From positions 1 to 33,108 of the forward strand of contig JAGVXD010000015.1 in NCBI GenBank assembly GCA_018303945.1: DNA of 33,108 bases, written 5' to 3'. The notes beneath the pieces are model-generated. The model did not search any database. It was not told the origin of the DNA and worked only from the letters and a program-made list of their open reading frames with translations. Below, piece after piece: positions 7,150 through 16,600 of the stretch. Source of the DNA: Candidatus Pacearchaeota archaeon (lineage in GTDB: Archaea; Nanobdellota; Nanobdellia; Pacearchaeales; GW2011-AR1). Both the position numbers and the translations under genes were made by a program. Positions within the stretch are counted from its first letter, which is position 1. Each line of letters opens with the position of its first letter.

Positions 7150-8352
7150 ATGAAGAATTATAAGATTTTTGCTGTTTTGATTATATCTATTTTTCTAATT
7201 GCTTCTGTAAGCACATTGGGAATAACTCCGGGAAGAGTTAATCAGGATTTTATACCTGGAGTTAAACAAACATTCAAAGTTACAGTGATTAACTCTGAAC
7301 AGAGAGACGTTAATCTGGCTGTGAAAACAAGAGGAGAATTGGCAGGGATTATTGAATTAAGAGAGAATGAGTTTTCCATGAAATCTTCTGAAAGGGAAAG
7401 AGAAATTTCTTTTGATGTAATTTTGCCGGACACTCTGACTCCAGGGCTTCATACTGCCGAGGTTGTTGTATCACAACTTCCTTCTAATTTGCCAAGTTCT
7501 CCCGCAACGGTGGGGTTATCGCTTGCTGTTGCAACACAAATCCATATTTATTCTCCATATCCTGGAAAATATATTGAAGGAAACTTAAAGGTAAGTGGGA
7601 GCGAGAGCCAGAAGAATCTTTATCTTTCTTTGACAAGCAGAGGTAAAGAAAATATAGAAAGAGCAAAAGCAACTATAAATATATTTAACGCCGGAGGCGA
7701 GAGCATCAAACAATTAGAAACACAGAGTGTTTCACTCTCTCCTGGAGAAAGAAAAGAAATTGGGGCTGTCTGGAATGTGGATGCCTCAAGAGGAAGATAT
7801 ACTGCTAAGGCAGTCCTTAATTATGATGGACAAAATGTACTATATGAAGAACAATTTGAAGTTGGAGAGCTTGCCCTTGATATATTGAACTTATTTGTGA
7901 CTGATTTTACACTTGGAGGGATAGCAAAGTTCAATCTACTCATTCACAATAAGTGGAGTGAGCCAATTAATAGTGTGTATGCTCAAATGAGGGTTTTGGA
8001 TAGTTCATTTTCAGAGATTGCAGATGTTAAATCAGCAACTTATGACATACCTTCCGGAGAAAGAACTACTTTAGTATATTATTGGGATACTAAAGATTTA
8101 AGGGAAGGATTATATAACGCCAACATATTGCTCAACTATGCTGATAAGAAGACTCAACAGGATGTAAAGCTTGATGTAAGCAAGGATTCTATTCAAGTAA
8201 TTGGCCTTGGGAGAGTAATTTCAACCGAAGAAAAAGGAACAGGAGGCAATAAAACTATCACTATATTGATAGTGATAATAGGATTCTTAGTTGTTCTAAA
8301 CATACTCTGGTTTGTCGTTCTTAGAAAAAGAAGGATGAGAAACAGCAGATGA
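7150..8352 (+). CDS. COG1470/CARDB-like anchored surface protein
   Basis: This 400-aa protein has an N-terminal signal segment (about 5-24), then tandem Ig/CARDB-like beta domains, and a C-terminal membrane segment (about 371-391) followed by a basic RKRRMRNSR tail. It is anchored with the bulk outside. The opening LGITPGRVNQDFIPG is typical of archaeal COG1470-like proteins. The 373-aa protein at 10083 has the same layout (GVSPAGYSADF, YPGKY, LGELFVNL versus VGELALDI), so the two are paralogues. A Shine-Dalgarno-like GGAGGG lies 9 nt before the ATG. It is probably co-transcribed with 4435 and 6657 as a three-gene unit. Confidence 0.75.
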   Translation: MKNYKIFAVLIISIFLIASVSTLGITPGRVNQDFIPGVKQTFKVTVINSEQRDVNLAVKTRGELAGIIELRENEFSMKSSEREREISFDVILPDTLTPGLHTAEVVVSQLPSNLPSSPATVGLSLAVATQIHIYSPYPGKYIEGNLKVSGSESQKNLYLSLTSRGKENIERAKATINIFNAGGESIKQLETQSVSLSPGERKEIGAVWNVDASRGRYTAKAVLNYDGQNVLYEEQFEVGELALDILNLFVTDFTLGGIAKFNLLIHNKWSEPINSVYAQMRVLDSSFSEIADVKSATYDIPSGERTTLVYYWDTKDLREGLYNANILLNYADKKTQQDVKLDVSKDSIQVIGLGRVISTEEKGTGGNKTITILIVIIGFLVVLNILWFVVLRKRRMRNSR

Positions 8353-8363
8353 GAGCAACGTAA

Positions 8364-8373
8364 TCTTTATAAG
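8364..8373 (+). promoter_or_regulatory. TATA-like box before pseudogene copy 1
   Basis: TCTTTATAAG lies about 40 nt before the ATG at 8409. A second TATA-like CTTATAAG follows at about 8386-8393. Copy 2 has a comparable ATTTATAAGC at 9101-9110. Confidence 0.4.
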
Positions 8374-8408
8374 GGAGTTACACATCTTATAAGAAGTTAA
8401 AAAAGAGC

Positions 8409-9047
8409 ATGGAGCACATACATAAAGTCATAATTGTACTTTTGATATTGGCATTGATATTTGCCGTTGCCGCTGTGACTATGGCTTCTACATTCTTTGA
8501 TTTCAAGACATGGAGCTTTAAGGAATTTATCTGTATACTCATAATGAGTCTCTTCCCGGTTTTCTAGGGCTCACAATTACAGATATTGCCACGGTAAATC
8601 TCACCGTTGAATCAAATTTAGCAATTAATTTCTCTACTGATAACATTAATTGGGGTTCTGGAAGAGTTATTGTTGGAGCCGATAATGCGACTTTGAATAC
8701 TGCTGGAAACAGCACAGGGGGAACACCAGTCTCGCAGAGAAATGGAAACTGGACAAATAATACTGCTGGACTTGTTCTGGAAAATATAGGAAACGCGTTA
8801 ATGAATATTTCAATTAATGTGACTAAAAATAAGCTGCAGAGGATTTTTTCCCGGACTTATTAATGCAACATTCTATGATGTGAATGCAACCTTCATAAAT
8901 GCTACTGGATATAAGATATGCGAGTCTCTTAATTTTTCAGAGAACACAAATTCACTTAGAATTGACGTATTTTTGCAAGTCCCAAGAGATTCTATAACTG
9001 GCTCTCTGTCTGACACAATAACTGCCATAGGCATAGCATCCACTTAA
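8409..9047 (+). pseudogene. Broken surface-protein gene, copy 1 of a tandem pair
   Basis: The first 39 codons (MEHIHKVIIVLLILAL onward) match copy 2 with one base difference in 117. After KE the frame runs into TAG at 8565-8567. The homologous sequence continues in another frame (ESLPGFLGLTITDIATVNL) up to NISINVTKN, then hits TAA, and resumes in a third frame (YDVNATFINATGYKICESLN) to the stop at 9045-9047. Compared with copy 2, the second hydrophobic segment and a 52-nt central piece are missing. It can no longer encode the full protein. The ancestral product would have been an exported, sequon-rich beta protein of the same type as copy 2. Confidence 0.8.
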
Positions 9048-9100
9048 TAGAAATTTCACGGTTCAGAAAATCTGTCCGCTATATAACGAAGAGGCATAAT

Positions 9101-9110
9101 ATTTATAAGC
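9101..9110 (+). promoter_or_regulatory. TATA-like box before pseudogene copy 2
   Basis: ATTTATAAGC lies about 40 nt before the ATG at 9146, a position like that of the box before copy 1. Confidence 0.35.
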
Positions 9111-9145
9111 CCTTCCAACCTGCTAATAGAAATCTTAAAAAGAGC

Positions 9146-9887
9146 ATGGAGCACATACATAAGGTCATAATTGTACTTTTGATATTGGCATTGATATTTG
9201 CCGTTGCCGCTGTGACTATGGCTTCTACATTCTTTGATTTCAAGACATGGAGCTTTAAGGAAAAGCTGTTCTTGTTCTTGCAATTTTCTTGGTGGCAATT
9301 ACGGGCGCAGCTATGATAATAAGTTTTATTTATGCTGCAAGACCAATCTGGTTCACAGGATTTGTAACTGAATTTGCAACAATTAATTTAAGTGTAGAAT
9401 CTTCTCTTGCAATAAATTTCTCCACAGATATAATTAATTGGGGTTCTGGAAGAGTTGTTGTTGGAGCCGATAATGCGACTTTGAATACTGCCGGCGTAAA
9501 TACGGGCGGTTCTAATCCATCGCAGAGAAATGGAAACTGGACAAATAATACTGCTGGACTTGTTCTGGAAAATATAGGAAACGCGTTAATGAATATTTCA
9601 ATTAATGTGACTAAAAATTCGGTGGGACGAATCCAGTTTACAAGCTCAACTTTAGCGAAGCTGAAGCCGGAAGCTGCAGAAAATTTGCTATTGGACTTAC
9701 TAATGGTTCATTCTATGATGTGAATGCAACCTTCATAAATGCTACTGGATATAAGATATGCGAGTCTCTTAATTTTTCAGAAAGTACAAATTCACTGGGA
9801 ATTGACGTATTTTTGCAAGTCCCAAGAGATTCTATAACTGGCTCTCTGTCTGACACAATAACTGCCATAGGCATTGCTACTACTTAA
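9146..9887 (+). pseudogene. Frame-shifted surface-protein gene, copy 2 of a tandem pair
   Basis: Three frames together give one sensible protein of about 247 aa. The first (MEHIHKVIIVLL to SFKEK) shifts after an A-run near 9260-9265 into AVLVLAIFLVAITGAAMIIS. That frame shifts again at a GGG run near 9624 into TNPVYKLNFSEAEAGSCRKF and ends at TAA 9885-9887. One extra base in each homopolymer would restore a continuous frame. The protein would have two N-terminal hydrophobic segments, then an Asn-rich beta domain with the WGSGRVVVGADNATLNTAG core. The middle piece alone is open from about 9289 to 9723. True mutation and sequencing error both remain possible. Confidence 0.75.
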
Positions 9888-9890
9888 TTA

Positions 9891-9933
9891 TATGAAAGGA
9901 AATTAATAATCAGATAAATTCTTTCCTTTCATA
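9891..9933 (+). terminator. 12-bp inverted repeat after the pseudogene pair
   Basis: TATGAAAGGAAA (9891-9902) and TTTCCTTTCATA (9922-9933) form a perfect 12-bp stem around 19 nt, starting three bases after the stop of copy 2. No long T-run follows, so it may be an RNA end, a processing site or a small mobile-element remnant and not a classical terminator. Confidence 0.4.
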
Positions 9934-9965
9934 GATAGGGTAGAAATTAAGATGTTCGAAAATTA

Positions 9966-9998
9966 ATTGCTCCAAATGAGTCTTATACTCTGCAGCTT
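9966..9998 (+). repeat. Intergenic hairpin motif, copy 1
   Basis: This 33-nt element matches 20676-20708 at 27 of 33 positions. Its core GAGT-CTTAT-ACTC forms a 4-bp stem and keeps the CTTAT loop of the other copy. It precedes a T-rich run (10019-10028) and the 10083 promoter. Confidence 0.45.
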
Positions 9999-10050
9999 AC
10001 CGCGAAGCGAACGATGGGATTTTTTATTTCTATCACATAGTTAAGCAGAA

Positions 10051-10060
10051 ACTTATAAAA
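10051..10060 (+). promoter_or_regulatory. TATA-like box of second surface cluster
   Basis: ACTTATAAAA is centred about 27 nt before the ATG at 10083, again implying a near-leaderless transcript. Confidence 0.5.
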
Positions 10061-10082
10061 AGGTAAGAACCTGGAATCAACT

Positions 10083-11204
10083 ATGAGAAAGAGGGTTATT
10101 GTAGTGCTGGCTATTTTGCTAATGCCTCTTATCAGTGCTGCTGTAGGGGTAAGTCCTGCGGGATATTCTGCTGATTTTACTCCAAGTCTTAAAAAATCAT
10201 TCGGTTTCTATTTCACTCTAGATCCAGGAGTTAAGGGGGAAGCTTTTATTGAGGGAGATTTAGCTCAATATGCGACATTAAGCCGTAAATCTTTAGAGGG
10301 TCCAGGGGATGTGGAGGTTATTCTTTCTCTACCCAGAGATATTGAATTGCCCGGAGTTCATACCCTCTTTGTTGGCATTGGACAGCTGCGTGACAGCCGT
10401 CAACAAGGTGTAGCTTTGGTAGGAAATGTTAAAGGAACAATCCGTATACGCGTTCCTTATCCTGGAAAATACGCAGTCGCCTCGCTTGAAGCTAAAGACA
10501 CAAAAGCAGGCGATCCTGTGGAATTTAAAGCACTAATAACTAATCTTGGCAAGGAAGATATAGCGGCTAAATCAGATATTTCAATATATGATGGAAGAAA
10601 CAAGAGCATTAAAAATATTGAGCTTCCAATCACACCTATAGAAAGCACAAAAACCATTGAAATTCCGTATTCTTTTGATACTAAGGAATATGGAGCTGGG
10701 AGATATCTGAGTAAATTAAAAGTTGAATACGGAGGCAAAAACTCTGCTGAAGCAGAAATATCCTTCAGACTTGGAGAGCTCTTTGTAAACTTAATATCTA
10801 CAACAAGAGAATTAACAAGAAATACTATAAATAAATTTGATATAGTCATTGAAAGCAATTGGAATGATCCACTAGAAAATGTATATGCAAATGTAAGAAT
10901 ACCTGAATATAATATTAATTTTCCTACTCCTTCAGTCAATCTTGCCGGTTTTCAAAGTGCAGTTCTTACTGGGTTCTTTGACACAGGCGGAATACCAGAC
11001 AATGTAAAATCTCTGAAAGTCAATGTCCAGATTAATTATGCTGGCAAGACAACTGAAGAAATAGTGACAGTAAAATTCAAACGAGAAAATAATTATCTTA
11101 TTGTTGGGTTAATAATAGGGATAATAGTGCTAGTGGCTATAATTATAGCTCTTGTTTGGTGGATGCGAAAGATATCTAAGAAGGAGAAAAGGAGAAAGGG
11201 CTAA
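10083..11204 (+). CDS. COG1470/CARDB-like anchored surface protein (paralogue of 7150)
   Basis: This 373-aa protein has a cleavable-looking signal (residues 1-19), an opening VGVSPAGYSADFTPSLKKSF, Ig/CARDB-like domains through about residue 330, a C-terminal membrane segment (about 338-360) and a basic RKISKKEKRRKG tail. The N-out topology is inferred. It shares layout and short motifs with the 400-aa protein at 7150 (YPGKY; LGELFVNL), so they form a duplicated pair. The stop overlaps the next start (TAATG), so the following small TM protein is probably translated by coupling. It is the first gene of a four-gene surface run. Confidence 0.75.
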   Translation: MRKRVIVVLAILLMPLISAAVGVSPAGYSADFTPSLKKSFGFYFTLDPGVKGEAFIEGDLAQYATLSRKSLEGPGDVEVILSLPRDIELPGVHTLFVGIGQLRDSRQQGVALVGNVKGTIRIRVPYPGKYAVASLEAKDTKAGDPVEFKALITNLGKEDIAAKSDISIYDGRNKSIKNIELPITPIESTKTIEIPYSFDTKEYGAGRYLSKLKVEYGGKNSAEAEISFRLGELFVNLISTTRELTRNTINKFDIVIESNWNDPLENVYANVRIPEYNINFPTPSVNLAGFQSAVLTGFFDTGGIPDNVKSLKVNVQINYAGKTTEEIVTVKFKRENNYLIVGLIIGIIVLVAIIIALVWWMRKISKKEKRRKG

Positions 11205-11647
11205 TGAGAAAGAAAGAGAATAATAAAAGCATGAATTCATTTGTTCCTATTATTCTCATACTCTCTGTTTTTGTTATAGCAGGAGTTATAATGACTATTA
11301 TCTCTCTTCCGCTGACATGGAAAGAAATTGAAGTGAGATTTATAGTTGGCTCTAACCCAGGTTTAGATATAAACAATAGCGGGCTAATATTTGGGAAGAT
11401 AGTCCCCGGAGGTAGTGCAACCCGCATTATTAACATAGAAAATACATATAATAAGCCGATAATCATCACTTTAGTCGGTGATGAATTTCTCAAACCAATT
11501 TTATCATTAGAACAACCAATTAAATTATCTATTGGAGAGAAAAAGAAAGTCCCAGTAACACTATCTATTCCTAAAAATTATTCATTTGGAAACTATACTG
11601 GCAGTATTGAATTAAGAGTGCGGAGAGCGTATTCGTACTTAAGATAA
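11204..11647 (+). CDS. One-TM exported small protein in surface cluster
   Basis: This 147-aa protein has a basic N-terminus (MRKKENNKS), one membrane segment (about residues 13-34, FVPIILILSVFVIAGVIMTI), then one Ig/ASH-like beta domain with GLIFGKIVPGGSATRIINIE and KKVPVTLSIPKNYSFGNYTG. That pattern (FGxVxPGxSxxRxIxI, then VPVxLxIP) is common in archaeal one-domain surface proteins. It sits between the anchored CARDB protein and the 671-aa protein with overlapping or 1-nt junctions, so the three are likely one operon. The specific role is unknown. Confidence 0.65.
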   Translation: MRKKENNKSMNSFVPIILILSVFVIAGVIMTIISLPLTWKEIEVRFIVGSNPGLDINNSGLIFGKIVPGGSATRIINIENTYNKPIIITLVGDEFLKPILSLEQPIKLSIGEKKKVPVTLSIPKNYSFGNYTGSIELRVRRAYSYLR

Positions 11648-11648
11648 A

Positions 11649-13664
11649 ATGAACAGAAATCAAGTAATAATAGGCATTTCTACATTTCTCATATTCGTAA
11701 GTTTAAGCTCATTGGCACTTTATTCACAATCTGAAGATAACATAGTTACTGGGAGGGTATTGACAAGTGGAGTAACTCTCTTTATAGAGCATGAACCTGT
11801 AAGTGTAACAATACATTATCCTGTAAATGGGACGACTTTCAACTTTAATCCGGGAAGTCAGTATATTCTTGACCTTAACGTCTCCGCTTCTGTAAATACC
11901 AGTGTTTGGTGGTATAAACTAGAAGACCTTAGGCACTTGACAGTTGTAAATCAGAGCGTGGTATTTACTCCAAATACAACCTTTGTCGCGGCTAGATGGA
12001 CTAATAAAATAACAGTGTATGCCAATGATACAAATAATAACACGGGTTCTGCTTACTCAATATTTGAAGTCAATGTTCCAAATACTGCTCCGATTATAGG
12101 CGCCGTTGATTCTCAGATTTATATTTGTGAAGGCACTCAACTGTCTTATGGATTTAATGTTACAGACCCTGATGAAGATGTAGTTCTTGTCAGACTTGTA
12201 AATCCTGGAACATTTGATATCATTCCAGGAGATTTCCACGGATTTACATTTATTCAGACATTCATACGTTCAGGAACATTGACTAAACAACATCTTGGAC
12301 TGCATGAAGAAGAGATATATGCCATTGATGGCGTCAATCAGCAAAACACGTCCGATAACAAGCACGTTAATATAACAGTCATAGAAATTAACAATGCTCC
12401 GTCTATTTCTAACATATCTGGAGTATATACTGTCTGGACTGAAGGAGAAAACAGCAATCTAATAATTCAAGCAGTAATAAACGATTTGGAAAGCGGGTCT
12501 GACTTAAGCTCTTCAAACTTTACCCATAATATGTCTTTCCTTTCCGGAACCCAATTCTTTACCATGAGCCAGAGTGGGAAAGCAGAGATTAATGCTAACT
12601 CAAGTCATGTAGGTGTTTACAATCTAAGCTTCTGTGCAACTGACAACGGATTATCAAATATATCTCCTAATATATCTTTATGCAGTCAAGATGGCACCAA
12701 TATAACTGCATGCACTAATTTCAGTGTAACTATAACCGAAGAAAACCGTGCACCCACAATTACAGATTATGACCCATCAACACTAGTATTCAACACATCA
12801 GGAAGCGATACATTAAGTTTTAATGTAACTTCTTTTGACCCCGATGGAACTGTACCAGATGTATATTGGTATCGTGACGGCAGCACTAGAATACATTATT
12901 CAACAGGCTCTCTTACATCCAATATATCATACTCGTTTGGATGCGGAGTTGAGGGAAATCACACAATAAAAGCTGAAATAACTGATGGTTTGTTGAATGA
13001 TTCTGTGACTTGGAATATATCAGTTGCAAATGTTGCCTGCGCTGCCGGAGGAGGAGCTGTATCTGCTGCTGGTGGCGGAGGAGGCGGTGGCGGTGGGGCA
13101 GGATTATGTCAGACTGCTTGGGCGTGCCAAAACTGGAATGTCTGCCAAAATACTCAAGGCTCTCTCCAGCAAGGATTATTAGGTGGAGATGATTACAGAA
13201 CAATTAAAGATAGATGTGATAGAACTTCACTCGGAGATTCATCATGCGGTTTCCAGCTTCGCAATTGCCAGGACTTTAACCAGTGCAATTCTACATTTAA
13301 ACAGCCTGATGAGATTACTGAATGCCATTATACTGTAAATCCAAGCTGTTCTGATAGCATTAAGAACTGCCATGACGGACTATGTGAGATGTTAATTGAT
13401 TGCGGCGGCCCATGTGGTCCATGCCCAACTTGCTCTGACCGCATTCAAAATCAAGGCGAACAAGGAATAGATTGCGGCTTGCCTTGTCCTAACCAGTGTT
13501 TGGCGAAAGTGCCATTTATTAAAAGAGATAATGTAAGGATTTTCCTTCTAATCCTTAACTTAATACTGCTGATACTTATAATAATACTGATAGCAAGAGT
13601 AATCATAAAATACCTTAGAAAAAGGCTTGACAAATCTGCTGAAATCACTGACGATAGGTTTTAA
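11649..13664 (+). CDS. Ig-like repeat and Cys-rich transmembrane surface protein
   Basis: This 671-aa protein has an N-terminal hydrophobic segment (about 5-26). Three to four Ig/cadherin-like repeats follow, bounded by VPNTAPIIGAV, EINNAPSISNI and EENRAPTITDY (up to about residue 465). A Gly-rich linker (about 470-490) is followed by a Cys-rich region (about 490-622). The Cys-rich part includes CSDSIKNCHDGLCEMLIDCG and CSDRIQNQGEQGIDCGLPC, an archaeal disulfide-rich motif type. A C-terminal membrane segment (about 629-652) and a basic tail end the protein. The Cys spacing suggests an outside, disulfide-bonded stalk or tip domain. It ends 31 nt before the start of the 1364-aa gene. Confidence 0.75.
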   Translation: MNRNQVIIGISTFLIFVSLSSLALYSQSEDNIVTGRVLTSGVTLFIEHEPVSVTIHYPVNGTTFNFNPGSQYILDLNVSASVNTSVWWYKLEDLRHLTVVNQSVVFTPNTTFVAARWTNKITVYANDTNNNTGSAYSIFEVNVPNTAPIIGAVDSQIYICEGTQLSYGFNVTDPDEDVVLVRLVNPGTFDIIPGDFHGFTFIQTFIRSGTLTKQHLGLHEEEIYAIDGVNQQNTSDNKHVNITVIEINNAPSISNISGVYTVWTEGENSNLIIQAVINDLESGSDLSSSNFTHNMSFLSGTQFFTMSQSGKAEINANSSHVGVYNLSFCATDNGLSNISPNISLCSQDGTNITACTNFSVTITEENRAPTITDYDPSTLVFNTSGSDTLSFNVTSFDPDGTVPDVYWYRDGSTRIHYSTGSLTSNISYSFGCGVEGNHTIKAEITDGLLNDSVTWNISVANVACAAGGGAVSAAGGGGGGGGGAGLCQTAWACQNWNVCQNTQGSLQQGLLGGDDYRTIKDRCDRTSLGDSSCGFQLRNCQDFNQCNSTFKQPDEITECHYTVNPSCSDSIKNCHDGLCEMLIDCGGPCGPCPTCSDRIQNQGEQGIDCGLPCPNQCLAKVPFIKRDNVRIFLLILNLILLILIIILIARVIIKYLRKRLDKSAEITDDRF

Positions 13665-13695
13665 TAATCTTCCTGTCCTAATATCTAATAATATC

Positions 13696-16600
13696 ATGAA
13701 AGAAGAGGTGTATGGACTTGCAGGTATAGGATTGGCTGTACTTACAATTATATTTCTTGCTGCGTCGGCAGTGGTAGTAGCAACATCTTCCGGTTCAAGT
13801 CAAAACGCTTCTCTGACAATATTTGATAGCACAGATAGTGAGAACAGGTTCAGCAATATAAATACTATATTCACAGCTAACTATACAAATAGTTCAGGCA
13901 GTCCTCTTAATGCAAGCATTGGCACTGGAAACTGCACTGTGGAATTTAATTTAAGCAGCACCTTCAGCGGCCTCTCCCCAATGGCATTTAACACGAGCAC
14001 TTTGGTTTGGGATTATAACAGAAGTTTTAACGTCAAGGGAAATTTTTTCTTCCGTTCAAATTGCACAAGCACATTCGGGAATGTAACCTTAAGCGATAAT
14101 TTTACTATAAGAAACACCGCTCCCGCCATAAGTCTTGATGAGGGGAATACTTATGTGGATTTCGACGGGAACAAGCTCAATGACGATTACTTTCAGTGTA
14201 CAGAAGACAGCCTATGCAGTTATAACTTCTCGGCAAATGTTACAGACCCAGACAGCAATGACGTTCTTAATTTCAATTATAGCGGAATTACAAACACAAC
14301 CCTTACTAATTTTACCCTTAACTCATCAACCGGGGTATTAACTATCAACATAACCCAAACTTCACTTACCGGCTCCAAGCAGGTAGAGTTAAACGTGAGA
14401 GACAGTGAAAGCCAGAGCGTGGCTGGAATACTGCTTGTAAATGTAAGCAGTGCAAATGACATACCTCAATTCTCCGGCTTGAACAACACTTCTTTCAACA
14501 TCTCAACTTTATTTAATCAAACCTATAACGCAACTGATGAGGAAAACAACGCTCCATTCACATTCAACATAACTTTTGTCTCATGCAGTGTTGAATCTTG
14601 GTCAACCAGAAACTGTTCGACTCCAGAAGGGAGAAGTCTTTTCAATGTATCTAACAGTTCAGAATATTACACTTCCAATACTAGCTTCACAATATCATTT
14701 GTTCCACAAAAAAATGATGTGGGAACATACACTTTAAATATAACTGTGAAAGATTCCTTGAATGCGAGCCGTACTCAAACTGTTAATTTCACTGTGACAA
14801 ACATAAATGGCGCACCTACCTTTTCTTATTTGTGCAACAACGACAGAAACTGGAATGAGTCAAATACAGTTAATTGCTACATAAATGTAAGCGATATAGA
14901 TGAAACCGCGAATCTTACTGTGAGTGCAAATGTCTCATGGTTTACATTTTCAAATAGCACGAACAGAACAACTTTAGAAGTATCCAGCGGGAACGCTTCT
15001 GCTTTGGTTAATATAACTTTGAACGATACGCACGTAGGAAGACATTTTATTAATATAAGCGTACATGATACCGGAGCCCCAATTCAAAGCAACTCACAAA
15101 TTGTGCAATTTAACATAAGCAACATCAATGATTCTGTTGGCATATCTTCCTTGAGCGCTCTTACTGTATATACCACTAATAATTATACGACCTATTTAAA
15201 TGCAAGTGACGATGACTTGTTAATTCCTGACAAAAATCTATACAATGAGACATTGACATTCTCTTCAAATGCGAGTTCATGGGTAAATATAACTTCCACA
15301 AGCATCATAATTAATACAAATATCACAAGCGCAACGCTCACAATAAATCCAGCTGTCGGCGGGACAGGGACACATTATGTAAACATAAGCGTCAGAGACG
15401 CAAACAATTATTCAAGCTCCTCGTTTATATTTGCAATTACTGTATCAAACAACTCTGCTCCGGCATGGAACGTTTCAACTGCAACAAACCTATCCCTGAC
15501 TGAAAATATAAGCTTCTACCTTAACCTTAGCCAGAATGTGACTGATGTTGATAACAATACAATAGTCTTTTCTTTCGCTAATCTCTCTTCATTTGTTTCA
15601 TTTTCACTCAATTATTCTACCGGAGTGATTAACTTTACACCTATTGATGAAGATGTTGGGTATCATTTAGTTGTGATAAATGCAACAGATGGAAATGTCA
15701 ACACTTCTCTAACATTTAATTTCAGTGTGTTAAACATTAATGATGCTCCAACCATAACAACTCCTCTTACAGGAACAAACATCAGCTTCAATCAGACAAA
15801 TTCCAACGGCAATACCAGCGAAGACGCTGTTGTAAGTATTCTTTTATATATAAATGATGATGATTTATTAATTCCAAGCACGCAGAAAAATTATTACAAT
15901 GAAAGTTTCAGCGTAAACACTACTCTTTCAGGACCAAATCCATATTTGTTCAATTTCAGCAGTCCAACTTCTTTCGGAGCCAACAGAACGCAGTATAGTG
16001 CATCGTTCACGCCTAATCGTACTGATTTAGGCAATTACACTGTAACTGTAAATATTACTGACGCTTCAAATTCAAGCACGACTCTAAGTTTTAATATTAC
16101 TTTGTCAAGCATATCCCATGTTCCAAGCATAAGTGCAATAGGAAATCAGACTTCAACTTACAATCGCACTCTTGCAATTGATATAAATGCAAGCGATATT
16201 GAAGACGGCACAGACACAGGAGGAAATACTAATTTTACTTTTTCTTACTCTTTCATCAACGGAACAGACTTCATAAACAATAATAATTCCCGTCTTAACA
16301 TGACAACTGGAATGTTCAACCATACATTCAATGACAGTCAAGATGGAATATACAGAATTAACATAACTGTAAATGATACTTCTGGTTTTGCCGCTTCCAG
16401 AGATTTTTGGCTAAATGTTTACAATAATCCAACTCTAAACACGCCTCCAGCAGGAGTAAACTTTACGTTCAATGAAAACAATTTCACTAATATAACTTTT
16501 ATCGTTCAGCATGCCGTTGGGGACAATTTGACTTATATAATTTATATTGGAAATAATCTTACATATAATCGGAGTTATTATGGAAACGGAACTTCTCTTA

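Noticed and set aside
10457-10939. 160-aa open frame on the minus strand
   Set aside because: It is fully antisense to a convincing anchored surface-protein gene, and its own sequence shows no family features.
13627-13695. In-frame ATG at 13627 as start of the 1364-aa protein
   Set aside because: It lies inside the preceding gene and adds 23 residues before the natural signal segment; the ATG at 13696 directly precedes the hydrophobic segment.
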